NCBI GenBank assembly: GCA_019419545.1
Contig: DXZT01000024.1
Location: 29,773 to 46,149 of the forward strand
Direction of reading: 5' to 3'
DNA length: 16,377 nt
Origin: Collinsella sp.
Lineage (GTDB): Bacteria > Actinomycetota > Coriobacteriia > Coriobacteriales > Coriobacteriaceae
Each line of letters starts with the position of its first letter. Position 1 is the stretch's first letter. The notes under the pieces are model-generated. The model worked only from the letters and a program-made list of their open reading frames with translations. It ran no database searches and was not told the origin of the DNA. Positions 7,844 through 14,421 of this stretch are shown here, piece by piece. The position numbers and the translations under genes are program-made.

Positions 7844-8743
7844 TCACTCCGGATCAAACGACATGTCGCCCGAACCGACCTTAAAACGATACGTGGCAGA
7901 CTTATCACCGTTGTCGAATTCATGATTCAATATGGTCTCGCCGTCGTAGCCAAGCGGAAGGAAATCGCTCTCGAAGTCACCGCTGCCCACAGTTAGGCTC
8001 GCCTTAAAGCCCGTCGAGTTCGGAACCGCTATCTCCACGTCGCCCGAGCCCACACTCACGTCCATCGACTTCGCGGGGGCCTGATAGAGCTCGAACGTCA
8101 CATCGCCCGAACCGACCTCGGCATTCAGGGTATCGGTCACGGTGCCAGTAAACTCAACATCTCCCGAGTCCAAAGTCAGGTTGAGGTCATGGCACGCAAT
8201 GTCCGCGACCGTCAGATCACCCGATCCCACCTTCGCCGTAATGCCGACCAGGTTATCGGCAACTTCGCGCGGCAGTTCGACGGTAACCGTGCGGTCAATG
8301 GCGCGCTCGTCATCGCAATCGAACTGGCGAATCTTGAGCGTAGAGCCCTTGATTTCGGCCAGGTTCTGGGTTGCCGCATCGAAGGCAACGGTCCCCGTTG
8401 CCACGCGACCGCTTTCAATTACGCGCAGCGGCCCGCCGGAGACGTGTTTGACCTCGACCGTGCCCGACGTCACATCCAGGTCAAGCGATGTGAACGCGTC
8501 GGCATCAAACGTTTCGCTCGAAAGTTGCTGAGGCCGAGCGGAATAGCTGCCGTCGTCCAAGAGATTGTCCTCGTCAACCGCATCGTCCATACCAGACAAG
8601 CCGGATACGACATCGTCGAGATCCCACGGGCCATCATAATGAATCAAAGTCCGTGAAATGCCAAAAACAAGCCCGATGATGAGCACAAACGCTCCGATGC
8701 CAACGCCCAGACGCAGCCTGGATTCATGCGAAAGCTTCATCAT
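7844..8743 (-). CDS. Membrane-anchored DUF4097-type beta-strand repeat protein
   Basis: A 299-residue protein. It has one N-terminal transmembrane helix (about 11-31) after a short positive cytoplasmic end, an acidic Asp-rich stretch (about 39-64), then an extracytoplasmic right-handed beta-repeat domain. The repeats show as SG[D/T] turns at residues 93, 174, 193, 212, 233, 254 and 291; several are about 19-21 residues apart and read VGSGDVxx. This is the pattern of the DUF4097 (LiaG-like, putative adhesin) family found near cell-envelope stress regulators. Its ATG overlaps the TGA of the upstream regulator gene (ATGA), so translation is coupled; a second ATG follows at once, so either may be used. 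A role in envelope sensing or in tuning the regulator is inferred from this coupling. No enzyme motif is present. Confidence 0.82.
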   Translation of the reverse strand: MMKLSHESRLRLGVGIGAFVLIIGLVFGISRTLIHYDGPWDLDDVVSGLSGMDDAVDEDNLLDDGSYSARPQQLSSETFDADAFTSLDLDVTSGTVEVKHVSGGPLRVIESGRVATGTVAFDAATQNLAEIKGSTLKIRQFDCDDERAIDRTVTVELPREVADNLVGITAKVGSGDLTVADIACHDLNLTLDSGDVEFTGTVTDTLNAEVGSGDVTFELYQAPAKSMDVSVGSGDVEIAVPNSTGFKASLTVGSGDFESDFLPLGYDGETILNHEFDNGDKSATYRFKVGSGDMSFDPE

Positions 8744-9462
8744 TCGTCACCCTCTTTGGCACACGGCTCAGCGGTGGCTGTGGTAGCCACGTCAGCATCA
8801 GGTTCCGCAGAAGTATCCTTCCCCTGGGCCTTGACCGCCACCGGCGCCGGACCAACCTGGATATCCCCGCGCGCCCAATCGCCATCGAGCGCACGCGCCA
8901 CCCAGTGATAGATGGGAATCGTAAAGAAGATCAGTGCGGGAAAAGGGCTGACACCAACCAGGAGCATCAGCAAAAAGAACAGCAGCCAGCACACGGCCCA
9001 ATACGGGAACGACTGGAAGGGGCCCTTCACCGGAGTCGAGCCAACTGCGTGGCCACTCGTCGCCTGCGCCGTAGCAGCGTTGGCGGCCTGTGCACTCCAG
9101 CTTGCCGCCTGTGCCGCCTTAGCCGCGGCATCACTCGCCTGCGTTGCCGCTTCGGTGGCGCGCACCGCCGCCTCATGGGTGCGAGCACGCTCTGCCGCCT
9201 CGGCCTCGCGCTGACGGGCGCGGTCCTCGTTCTCAAACTCGATATCGTCCTCGATCTCGTCGCTCGGATTGAGGAGCTCGTCCAGGCTCACGCCATAGAG
9301 TTTGGCGAGCGAGATCAGGTTCTCGGTATCGGGCGAGCTCTCCGCGCGCTCCCATTTACTGACTGCCTGGCGCGACAGCCCCAGCTTTCGCGCCAGCCCT
9401 TCTTGGCTAAAACCCTTGCTGCGGCGAAGGTCGGCGAGCCGCTGCGCAGTTTCTACATTCAT
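8740..9462 (-). CDS. XRE-family regulator with C-terminal membrane segments
   Basis: A 240-residue protein starting at ATG 9462, chosen because AGGAGG lies 4 bases upstream and the helix-turn-helix domain begins at once; the longer open frame reaching 9711 runs through the promoter region. Residues about 5-62 form an XRE/Cro-type domain (LADLRRSKGFSQEGLARKLG, then SRQAVSKWERAESSPDTENL). Residues 70-135 are a charged then Ala-rich helical stalk. Two hydrophobic segments (about 153-171 and 173-189) should place it in the membrane, followed by an acidic Ala-rich tail. Membrane-bound XRE regulators coupled to DUF4097 proteins are a known arrangement, and a one-component envelope-sensing switch is the natural inference. 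It overlaps the DUF4097 gene by 4 bp. Confidence 0.85.
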   Translation of the reverse strand: MNVETAQRLADLRRSKGFSQEGLARKLGLSRQAVSKWERAESSPDTENLISLAKLYGVSLDELLNPSDEIEDDIEFENEDRARQREAEAAERARTHEAAVRATEAATQASDAAAKAAQAASWSAQAANAATAQATSGHAVGSTPVKGPFQSFPYWAVCWLLFFLLMLLVGVSPFPALIFFTIPIYHWVARALDGDWARGDIQVGPAPVAVKAQGKDTSAEPDADVATTATAEPCAKEGDE

Positions 9463-9565
9463 GGTTCCTCCTATGTGATGCCAGCCGTGCCGCCGGACCG
9501 TTTTTGTTCTTAAGGCGCCTTGCACAGTTAAAAATCTATCCGCCACCGCCAAAAGCATGCCACCT

Positions 9566-9571
9566 ATTCTA
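9566..9571 (-). promoter_or_regulatory. Candidate -10 box for the XRE regulator operon
   Basis: On the minus strand TAGAAT matches TATAAT at five of six bases. It would give a leader of about 95 bases before ATG 9462. The -35 position has no consensus and instead coincides with the palindrome at 9585-9597. Confidence 0.4.
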
Positions 9572-9584
9572 GTGAGATTTTTGA

Positions 9585-9597
9585 CAACCGGCGGTTG
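9585..9597. promoter_or_regulatory. Palindrome CAACCG-G-CGGTTG, candidate operator
   Basis: A perfect 6+6 inverted repeat with a one-base centre lies in the intergenic region between the XRE regulator and the divergent methyltransferase gene. It covers the -35 position of the candidate regulator promoter and overlaps a TTGACA on the plus strand. XRE proteins usually bind short dyads like this, so it is a plausible autoregulatory site. A second short palindrome, AAGGCGCCTT, lies at 9512-9521 in the leader. Confidence 0.4.
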
Positions 9598-9653
9598 CGG
9601 GTGCATATGAGCTGCGGAAATGTGTCCAAACAAAGCAATGACCCGTAGCTTGG

Positions 9654-9683
9654 TTGTCCCCGTTGCGGCGTAAACGGTAGTAT
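9654..9683 (+). promoter_or_regulatory. Candidate promoter of the Trm9-like methyltransferase gene
   Basis: TTGTCC (9654-9659) and TAGTAT (9678-9683) each match the sigma-70 consensus at four of six bases with an 18-base spacer. The predicted start of transcription is near 9690, about 40 bases before the GTG at 9730. Confidence 0.4.
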
Positions 9684-9729
9684 GGTCGTACTGTTTATTC
9701 CGCACCGCCAACGGAGGGAGTTCCGCGCC

Positions 9730-10602
9730 GTGAACCGCGATTTCGCCTCATCGCTCATCCAGCTCAACAATACGTTCTATCGCGAGCACTCCGCCTCCTT
9801 TTCCGATACGCGCCAGGCCCCGTGGCCCGGCTGGGTGCGCACCATGGATATCGCGCTCGAACAGCTCGACGTCGCCACGATCGAGCATCCCGTCCGCGTC
9901 TTCGATCTCGCCTGCGGCAATATGCGATTCGAAAACTTTGCCGCCGGCGGCGCACTTGCCGCCAAGGGCGTCGACGGCGCAAATCCCTCGGCAGATGCCA
10001 GCTGCCCGTTTGAGTTCTATGGCGTCGACTCGTGCCAAGACCTGGCCATCGATGCACGCGGCCACGCCCTGCGCATTCCCAACCTGTACTTCCAGGAGCT
10101 CGATGTGCTCGACGCCCTTATGAAGCTTAACCCCGCCGAGACATCCGACGCGCTTTTCGACGCCCCGCTCGCCGACATCTCGGTCTGTTTTGGCTTTATG
10201 CACCACGTACCGTCGTGCGAGTACCGCGTACGCGTGCTCGACGCCCTGGTGCGGCAGACGCGCCCGGGCGGCATCATCGCCATCAGCTTTTGGGAGTTTA
10301 TGAACGACGAGCGCATGGCGCGCAAGGCCGTTCGTGCCGAAGCCCGCGCCGAGCTCACCCCGCCGTTTGAGGGTTACGATTCCGCGCAGTTTGAAGCCGG
10401 TGACCACCTCATTGGCTGGCAAAACGACCGCCACGCCTACCGCTATTGCCATCACTTTGACGATCAGCAGATCACCGACCTGGTGCGCGGCGTGCGTACG
10501 TTCTACAAGAGCGGCGAGGTCCCTGTGCGCGAGCTTGAGCGCTTCCATGCTGACGGTCGCAGCGGCGATCTCAACCGCTATGTGATTCTCAAGCGCCTGT
10601 AG
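9730..10602 (+). CDS. Trm9-like class I SAM-dependent methyltransferase
   Basis: A 290-residue protein starting at GTG 9730, chosen because GGAGGGAG lies 9 bases upstream and the longer frame from 9682 begins inside the candidate promoter. The N-terminus FYREHSASFSDTR followed by QAPWPGW (residues 16-35) resembles the FSxTRxxPWP signature at the start of Trm9/ALKBH8-type tRNA wobble methyltransferases. Motif I is FDLACGNMR (58-66), with an insert before the next strand. The later GFMHHVPS (H158 H159) and RPGGIIAISFW (from R178) segments are standard in this fold. Trm9 methylates cm5U34 to mcm5U34, the step after Elp3, and an elp3 gene lies 2 kb away. It is followed after 118 bp by the TrmB-like gene. 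A tRNA target is inferred; other small-molecule methyltransferases share the same core. Confidence 0.75.
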   Translation: MNRDFASSLIQLNNTFYREHSASFSDTRQAPWPGWVRTMDIALEQLDVATIEHPVRVFDLACGNMRFENFAAGGALAAKGVDGANPSADASCPFEFYGVDSCQDLAIDARGHALRIPNLYFQELDVLDALMKLNPAETSDALFDAPLADISVCFGFMHHVPSCEYRVRVLDALVRQTRPGGIIAISFWEFMNDERMARKAVRAEARAELTPPFEGYDSAQFEAGDHLIGWQNDRHAYRYCHHFDDQQITDLVRGVRTFYKSGEVPVRELERFHADGRSGDLNRYVILKRL

Positions 10603-10606
10603 GCAC

Positions 10607-10622
10607 CGACGGCTCGCCGTCG
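10607..10622. repeat. Short hairpin after the methyltransferase gene
   Basis: CGACGG and CCGTCG form a perfect 6-bp stem around CTCG, 5 bases after the stop codon. No T tract follows, so it is not a convincing intrinsic terminator; it may protect the mRNA end or pause transcription. Confidence 0.35.
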
Positions 10623-10676
10623 AGCCGCACCGCGTCTTTCGGGCAAACTATGCCCACCCTTTTTCAACCCATTGAC

Positions 10677-10698
10677 GGAACGCGCAGCTATGCGTTCC
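10677..10698 (+). repeat. Hairpin in the leader of the TrmB-like gene
   Basis: GGAACGC (10677-10683) and GCGTTCC (10692-10698) form a perfect 7-bp stem with an 8-base loop, ending 12 bases before the AAGGAG ribosome site at 10711-10716. A TTGACG overlaps its left arm, but no good -10 box lies at the right distance. The function is unknown; it may affect translation of the following gene. Confidence 0.35.
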
Positions 10699-10720
10699 AT
10701 ACTTATGACCAAGGAGCCTC

Positions 10721-11560
10721 ATGGGAGCCGTCCACGTTCGCACGCCTAAGAACTTTGTGCTCGAGGAGCGCCTGGAGCGCTACGCCGATGCGATTGAGAC
10801 GAACCCCGAGGCCTATGCCGGAGATTGGCGCGAGGCCTGTGCGCCGGTTGGCAGCAAGCCCTTCGAGCACCTTCACCTGGATCTGGGCTGTGGCAAGGGA
10901 ACGTACCTTGTAGAGCGCGCGGCCCACGAACCAAACACCCTCTTTATCGGTATGGACCAGGAGCCCATCTGCATCGCCTATGCCGCGCAGAAAATCTGCG
11001 AGCAGGAGCTGTCCAACGCACTCGTCCTGCCCCGAGGCGCCACATCGCTGCCGCAGCTGTTTGCCGCAGGCGAGCTCGATGCCATCACCATCAACTTTCC
11101 CACGCCGCAGCCCAAGGCCAAGTACGCCAAAAAACGACTCGTCCATGTCGACCATCTGATGCTCTACCGTCCGCTCTTTGCAGCCAGCGCCACCGTCACG
11201 CTGCGCACCGACAGCAAGCCATTGCGCGACTACGCCCTGGGGCAGTTTGCCGCGGCCGGCTACGACACGCTTTGGGTAAGTGACGACGTCCGCCGCGACC
11301 ATCCCGAGCATCCCGAGACCGAATATGAATGCCGCACGCGTGAGATGGGTGCCGTCGTCTATGGCATTTGCGCCATGCCCGGAGCGCAGCCAACCGACGA
11401 ACAGCTCACAGTAGGACGCGCGCAGGAGCAAAGCCTTGCCTGCTACCTGCCCGATAACCTCGATGAGCTCACCTATGTACCTCTGGGCATGGAAGAGGCC
11501 GTCGAGAACTTTAGAAACCGTGCCCGCAAAGGCAAGAAGCGCCTACCGCAAGAGCACTAA
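10721..11560 (+). CDS. trmB: TrmB-like tRNA (guanine-N7) methyltransferase, divergent active site
   Basis: A 279-residue protein, longer than typical bacterial TrmB (about 210-240). AAGGAG lies 4 bases before the ATG. The SAM-binding loop is LDLGCGKG (53-60), followed by LFIGMDQEP where TrmB has FxGxE/D. The later RTDSKPLRDYAL and TEYE (200-203) match the TrmB substrate and C-terminal motifs. TrmB makes m7G46 in the tRNA variable loop. The usual FPDPWxK motif is changed here to FPTPQPK (126-132): the key Asp (D144 in E. coli) is Thr128 and the Trp is Gln130. E. coli H151 aligns with Tyr135. Thus the fold and tRNA-family assignment are fairly secure, but m7G46 activity is not. The C-terminus is basic (ARKGKKRLPQ), fitting RNA binding. 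The neighbouring Trm9-like gene supports a role in tRNA modification. Confidence 0.8.
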   Translation: MGAVHVRTPKNFVLEERLERYADAIETNPEAYAGDWREACAPVGSKPFEHLHLDLGCGKGTYLVERAAHEPNTLFIGMDQEPICIAYAAQKICEQELSNALVLPRGATSLPQLFAAGELDAITINFPTPQPKAKYAKKRLVHVDHLMLYRPLFAASATVTLRTDSKPLRDYALGQFAAAGYDTLWVSDDVRRDHPEHPETEYECRTREMGAVVYGICAMPGAQPTDEQLTVGRAQEQSLACYLPDNLDELTYVPLGMEEAVENFRNRARKGKKRLPQEH

Positions 11561-11619
11561 CTTCACGCGCCCATTTCCTGCATTTTCTCGCGCGCTGGCA
11601 CCCCGCGGCGCCGCTACGC

Positions 11620-11625
11620 CATAAT
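11620..11625 (+). promoter_or_regulatory. Candidate -10 box of the DUF3516-type helicase gene
   Basis: CATAAT matches TATAAT at five of six bases in an otherwise GC-rich gap, about 35 bases before the ATG at 11660. The nearest -35-like hexamer, CTGGCA (11595-11600), is 19 bases away, longer than optimal. The ribosome site is weak (GAGAGAAAG). Confidence 0.4.
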
Positions 11626-11659
11626 AGTTGGCGGACAAACGGCGAGAGAAAGCAACCAC

Positions 11660-14341
11660 ATGGCACAGACCACGACAGACACCGCCGCCAGCACCGTCTC
11701 CGGCGCCGGCGCTGCCAGCTCATTCTCGGGCGGCACGGGAACCGAAGCCGAGTTCGGCTCGCTCGGCGCGCTCTCCCCCACCTGGTGGGAGCCCGAGGAC
11801 GGCAGCGAGCCCGAACCATGGCTCACGCCCGATCAGGCCTTTGAGCGCTTCTTTGAATGGACGAGCGATCGCGGCATTGAGCTGTGGGATCACCAAGAAG
11901 AGGCTCTCATGGACCTGGCCGCCGGAGATCACGTCATTTTGGGCACGCCGACCGGATCGGGTAAATCGCTCGTCGCGCTGGGCATGCTCTTTATGGGCAT
12001 GGCACAGGGCAAGCGCTGTTATTACACGGCCCCTATCAAGGCCCTGGTCAGCGAAAAGTTCTTCGATCTGGTACAGGTGCTCGGCCGCGATAACGTCGGT
12101 ATGATCACAGGCGACACGCATATCAACACCAAGGCGCCCGTCATCTGCTGCACGGCCGAGATCCTTGCCAACGACGCACTGCGCGAGGGCGAAGATGCCG
12201 ATGTTGGCTGCGTCGCCATGGACGAATTCCACTACTTTGCCGACCCCGATCGCGGTTGGGCCTGGCAGGTGCCGCTGCTCACCCTGCCCCATACGCAGTT
12301 TATGCTCATGAGTGCCACGCTCGGCGATGTCACTGCCATCGCCACCTCACTCGAGGAGCACACCGGCGCTGCTTGCGACTTGGTTGTCGACGCCCCGCGT
12401 CCTGTTCCGCTGAGCTACGACTATGTGACGACCTCCCTCGAGGGCACGGTCGAGCTCGCGATGCGTCGCGGCGAGGCCCCGCTCTACATCGTGCACTTTA
12501 GCCAGGATGCCGCACTTGCGACGGCGCAATCCCTCGCCAACTTTGGCATTGCCAGCAAGGAGCAGCGCGAGGCCATCAAGGAAGCGGCCAAGGGCACGAG
12601 CTTCTCGACGGCCTTCGGCAAGATCCTCAAGCGCCTGCTCGGCTGCGGCGTCGGCGTGCACCATGCCGGCATGTTGCCGCGCTATCGCCTGCTGGTCGAG
12701 CGCTTGGCGCAGCAGGGCCTGCTGCCCGTCATCTGCGGCACCGATACGCTCGGCGTCGGCATCAACGTACCCATCCACACCGTGGTGCTCACCGCGCTCA
12801 CCAAGTTCGATGGCTACAAGATGCGTCGTCTGCGCGCCCGCGAGTTCCATCAGATTGCCGGTCGCGCCGGCCGTTCGGGCTTCGATACCGAGGGCATGGT
12901 CATCGCCGAGGCCCCGGAGCACGAGATCGAGAACGCCAAGCTCATGGCCAAGGCGGGCGACGACCCCAAGAAGCTCCGCAAGATTAAAAAGAAGAAGGCC
13001 CCCGAGGGCTTTGTCACCTGGAACAAGCAGACCTTTGAGCGCCTGATCGAGACGCAGCCCGAGACGCTCAAGCCGCACCTGCGCATCACACACTCCATGG
13101 TGATTAGCGTGGTCGAGCAGGGCAGCGATGCCCGAGCCCGCGTACACGACCTCATCGAGACGAGCTTGCAAACCCCCGAGGAAAAGGCCAAGCTCGAGGT
13201 TCGCGCCGACGAGATCTTCGCAACGCTCATCGACTCCGGCGTCGTCGTGCGCACCGAGGTGCCGCCCGCACCCGACGCTCCGGCTGACGCCGCGCCGGAC
13301 ATCGACTATGCGCTGACGGTCGATCTGCCCGAGGACTTCGCGCTCGATCAGCCGCTCTCGCCGTTCTTGCTTGCCGCGTTGGAGCTGCTCGATCCCGAGA
13401 GCGAGACCTATACCATGGATCTGATCTCTATGGTCGAGGCAACACTCGAGGATCCCAAGCAGGTGCTGCGTGCACAGGAGCGCGCCGCACGCGATCGCGC
13501 CATGGCCGAGATGAAGGCTGACGGCGTCGACTATGAGGAGCGTCTGGAACGCATCCAAGACGTCACGTACGAAAAGCCGCTCGAGGATTTGCTCGACGCC
13601 GCCTTTGACAAGTACTGCCAGGAAGTACCTTGGGCCAACGACTACCAGCTCTCGCCCAAGAGCGTCCTGCGCGACATGCTGGAGAGCGCGAGCGACTTTA
13701 AGGGCTATATCCAAAAGCTCGGCATCGCCCGCTCCGAGGGCATTCTGCTGCGCTACCTAGCCGAGGCCTACCGTTCCCTCGATCGCACCGTGCCCATCGA
13801 GAAGCGCGACGAGCGCCTGCGCGACATTATCTCGTGGCTGGGCTTTGTGGTGCGCTCGGTGGACTCGAGCCTGGTGGACGAGTGGGAGAACGCCGGCAAC
13901 CCGGCAGCCCTCGATGCCGCGCCGCCACAAGGCATCGACGAAGTCGTGGCAGACCGCCGCGGCTGCACGCTGTTGGTGCGCAACGCGCTCTTCCGCCGCG
14001 TGACCCTTGCCGCCCGCGAGCATGTTCGCGACCTGGGCGAGCTCGACGACGACTGGGGCATGAGCGAAATTCGCTGGCAAAAGGCGCTCGATGCCTACCA
14101 TGAGCAGCACGAGGAAATCCTCACCGACGGAGATGCCCGCAGCGCCGCGATGTTTTCCATCGACGAGTCCGACGAGAAGACCGCGCACGTATGGCACGTG
14201 CACCAGATCTTTGCCGACGAGGACGGCGACCACGACTTTGGCATCATGGGCGATGTCGATCTGGACGCCACGCAAGACGGTGGCGAGGTCATCTTCAAAA
14301 ACTACCGCGTCGGCTTTATCGAGGACCTGCTCGAGAACTAG
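11660..14341 (+). CDS. Ski2-like DEAD/DEAH helicase with DUF3516-type C-terminus
   Basis: An 893-residue superfamily 2 helicase. The first 45 residues are low-complexity Thr/Ala/Gly/Ser. Motif I is TGSGKS (98-103, K102), motif II DEFH (188-191), motif III SAT (218-220). The second RecA-like domain has VGVHHAGMLPRYR, the GTDTLGVGINVP motif, and motif VI QIAGRAGR (398-405). These marks, especially HHAGMLP and AGRAGR, place it in the Ski2/Mtr4-like group rather than Lhr. A Lys-rich stretch (from about 437) links to a long helical C-terminal half resembling DUF3516. Eukaryotic relatives feed RNA to the exosome, so an RNA-processing role is plausible, but the bacterial substrate is not established. 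It is unrelated in detail to the helicase at 2410-4854, despite the shared motifs. It is transcribed from its own candidate promoter and ends at a strong terminator. Confidence 0.9.
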   Translation: MAQTTTDTAASTVSGAGAASSFSGGTGTEAEFGSLGALSPTWWEPEDGSEPEPWLTPDQAFERFFEWTSDRGIELWDHQEEALMDLAAGDHVILGTPTGSGKSLVALGMLFMGMAQGKRCYYTAPIKALVSEKFFDLVQVLGRDNVGMITGDTHINTKAPVICCTAEILANDALREGEDADVGCVAMDEFHYFADPDRGWAWQVPLLTLPHTQFMLMSATLGDVTAIATSLEEHTGAACDLVVDAPRPVPLSYDYVTTSLEGTVELAMRRGEAPLYIVHFSQDAALATAQSLANFGIASKEQREAIKEAAKGTSFSTAFGKILKRLLGCGVGVHHAGMLPRYRLLVERLAQQGLLPVICGTDTLGVGINVPIHTVVLTALTKFDGYKMRRLRAREFHQIAGRAGRSGFDTEGMVIAEAPEHEIENAKLMAKAGDDPKKLRKIKKKKAPEGFVTWNKQTFERLIETQPETLKPHLRITHSMVISVVEQGSDARARVHDLIETSLQTPEEKAKLEVRADEIFATLIDSGVVVRTEVPPAPDAPADAAPDIDYALTVDLPEDFALDQPLSPFLLAALELLDPESETYTMDLISMVEATLEDPKQVLRAQERAARDRAMAEMKADGVDYEERLERIQDVTYEKPLEDLLDAAFDKYCQEVPWANDYQLSPKSVLRDMLESASDFKGYIQKLGIARSEGILLRYLAEAYRSLDRTVPIEKRDERLRDIISWLGFVVRSVDSSLVDEWENAGNPAALDAAPPQGIDEVVADRRGCTLLVRNALFRRVTLAAREHVRDLGELDDDWGMSEIRWQKALDAYHEQHEEILTDGDARSAAMFSIDESDEKTAHVWHVHQIFADEDGDHDFGIMGDVDLDATQDGGEVIFKNYRVGFIEDLLEN

Positions 14342-14364
14342 CCGAACATACTGGAACGAAACGA

Positions 14365-14404
14365 AGCGGGGCCGCTGGCAACATCGCCAGCGGCCCCGCT
14401 TTTT
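14365..14404 (+). terminator. Strong intrinsic terminator after the DUF3516-type helicase
   Basis: A perfect 15-bp GC-rich stem (14365-14379 with 14386-14400) around the loop AACATC is followed by TTTT. It lies 24 bases after the helicase stop. In the opposite direction the stem is followed by TTCGTTTCG, so it may also weakly terminate the convergent DUF2130-type gene. Confidence 0.9.
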
Positions 14405-14421
14405 GCGCGATACGTTATCCC

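Noticed and set aside
9581..9609. TTGACA with CATATG at 17 bases as a plus-strand promoter
   Set aside because: The -10 matches at only three bases and would give a leader of over 110 bases; the pair at 9654-9683 fits better.
9463..9711. N-terminal extension of the XRE regulator up to 9711
   Set aside because: The extension lacks regulator-like sequence, covers the divergent promoter region, and the start at 9462 has a near-perfect ribosome site.
10641..10660. GGGCA-TGCCC hairpin followed by ACCCTTTTT as a terminator
   Set aside because: The stem is only 5 bp and separated from the T run by four bases; too weak to call.
11605..11614. GCGGCGCCGC palindrome before the DUF3516-type helicase gene
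   Set aside because: Short GC-only palindromes are common by chance in this base composition.
12347..13714. 455-codon open frame on the minus strand
   Set aside because: It is antisense to the DUF3516-type helicase and shows no domain pattern.
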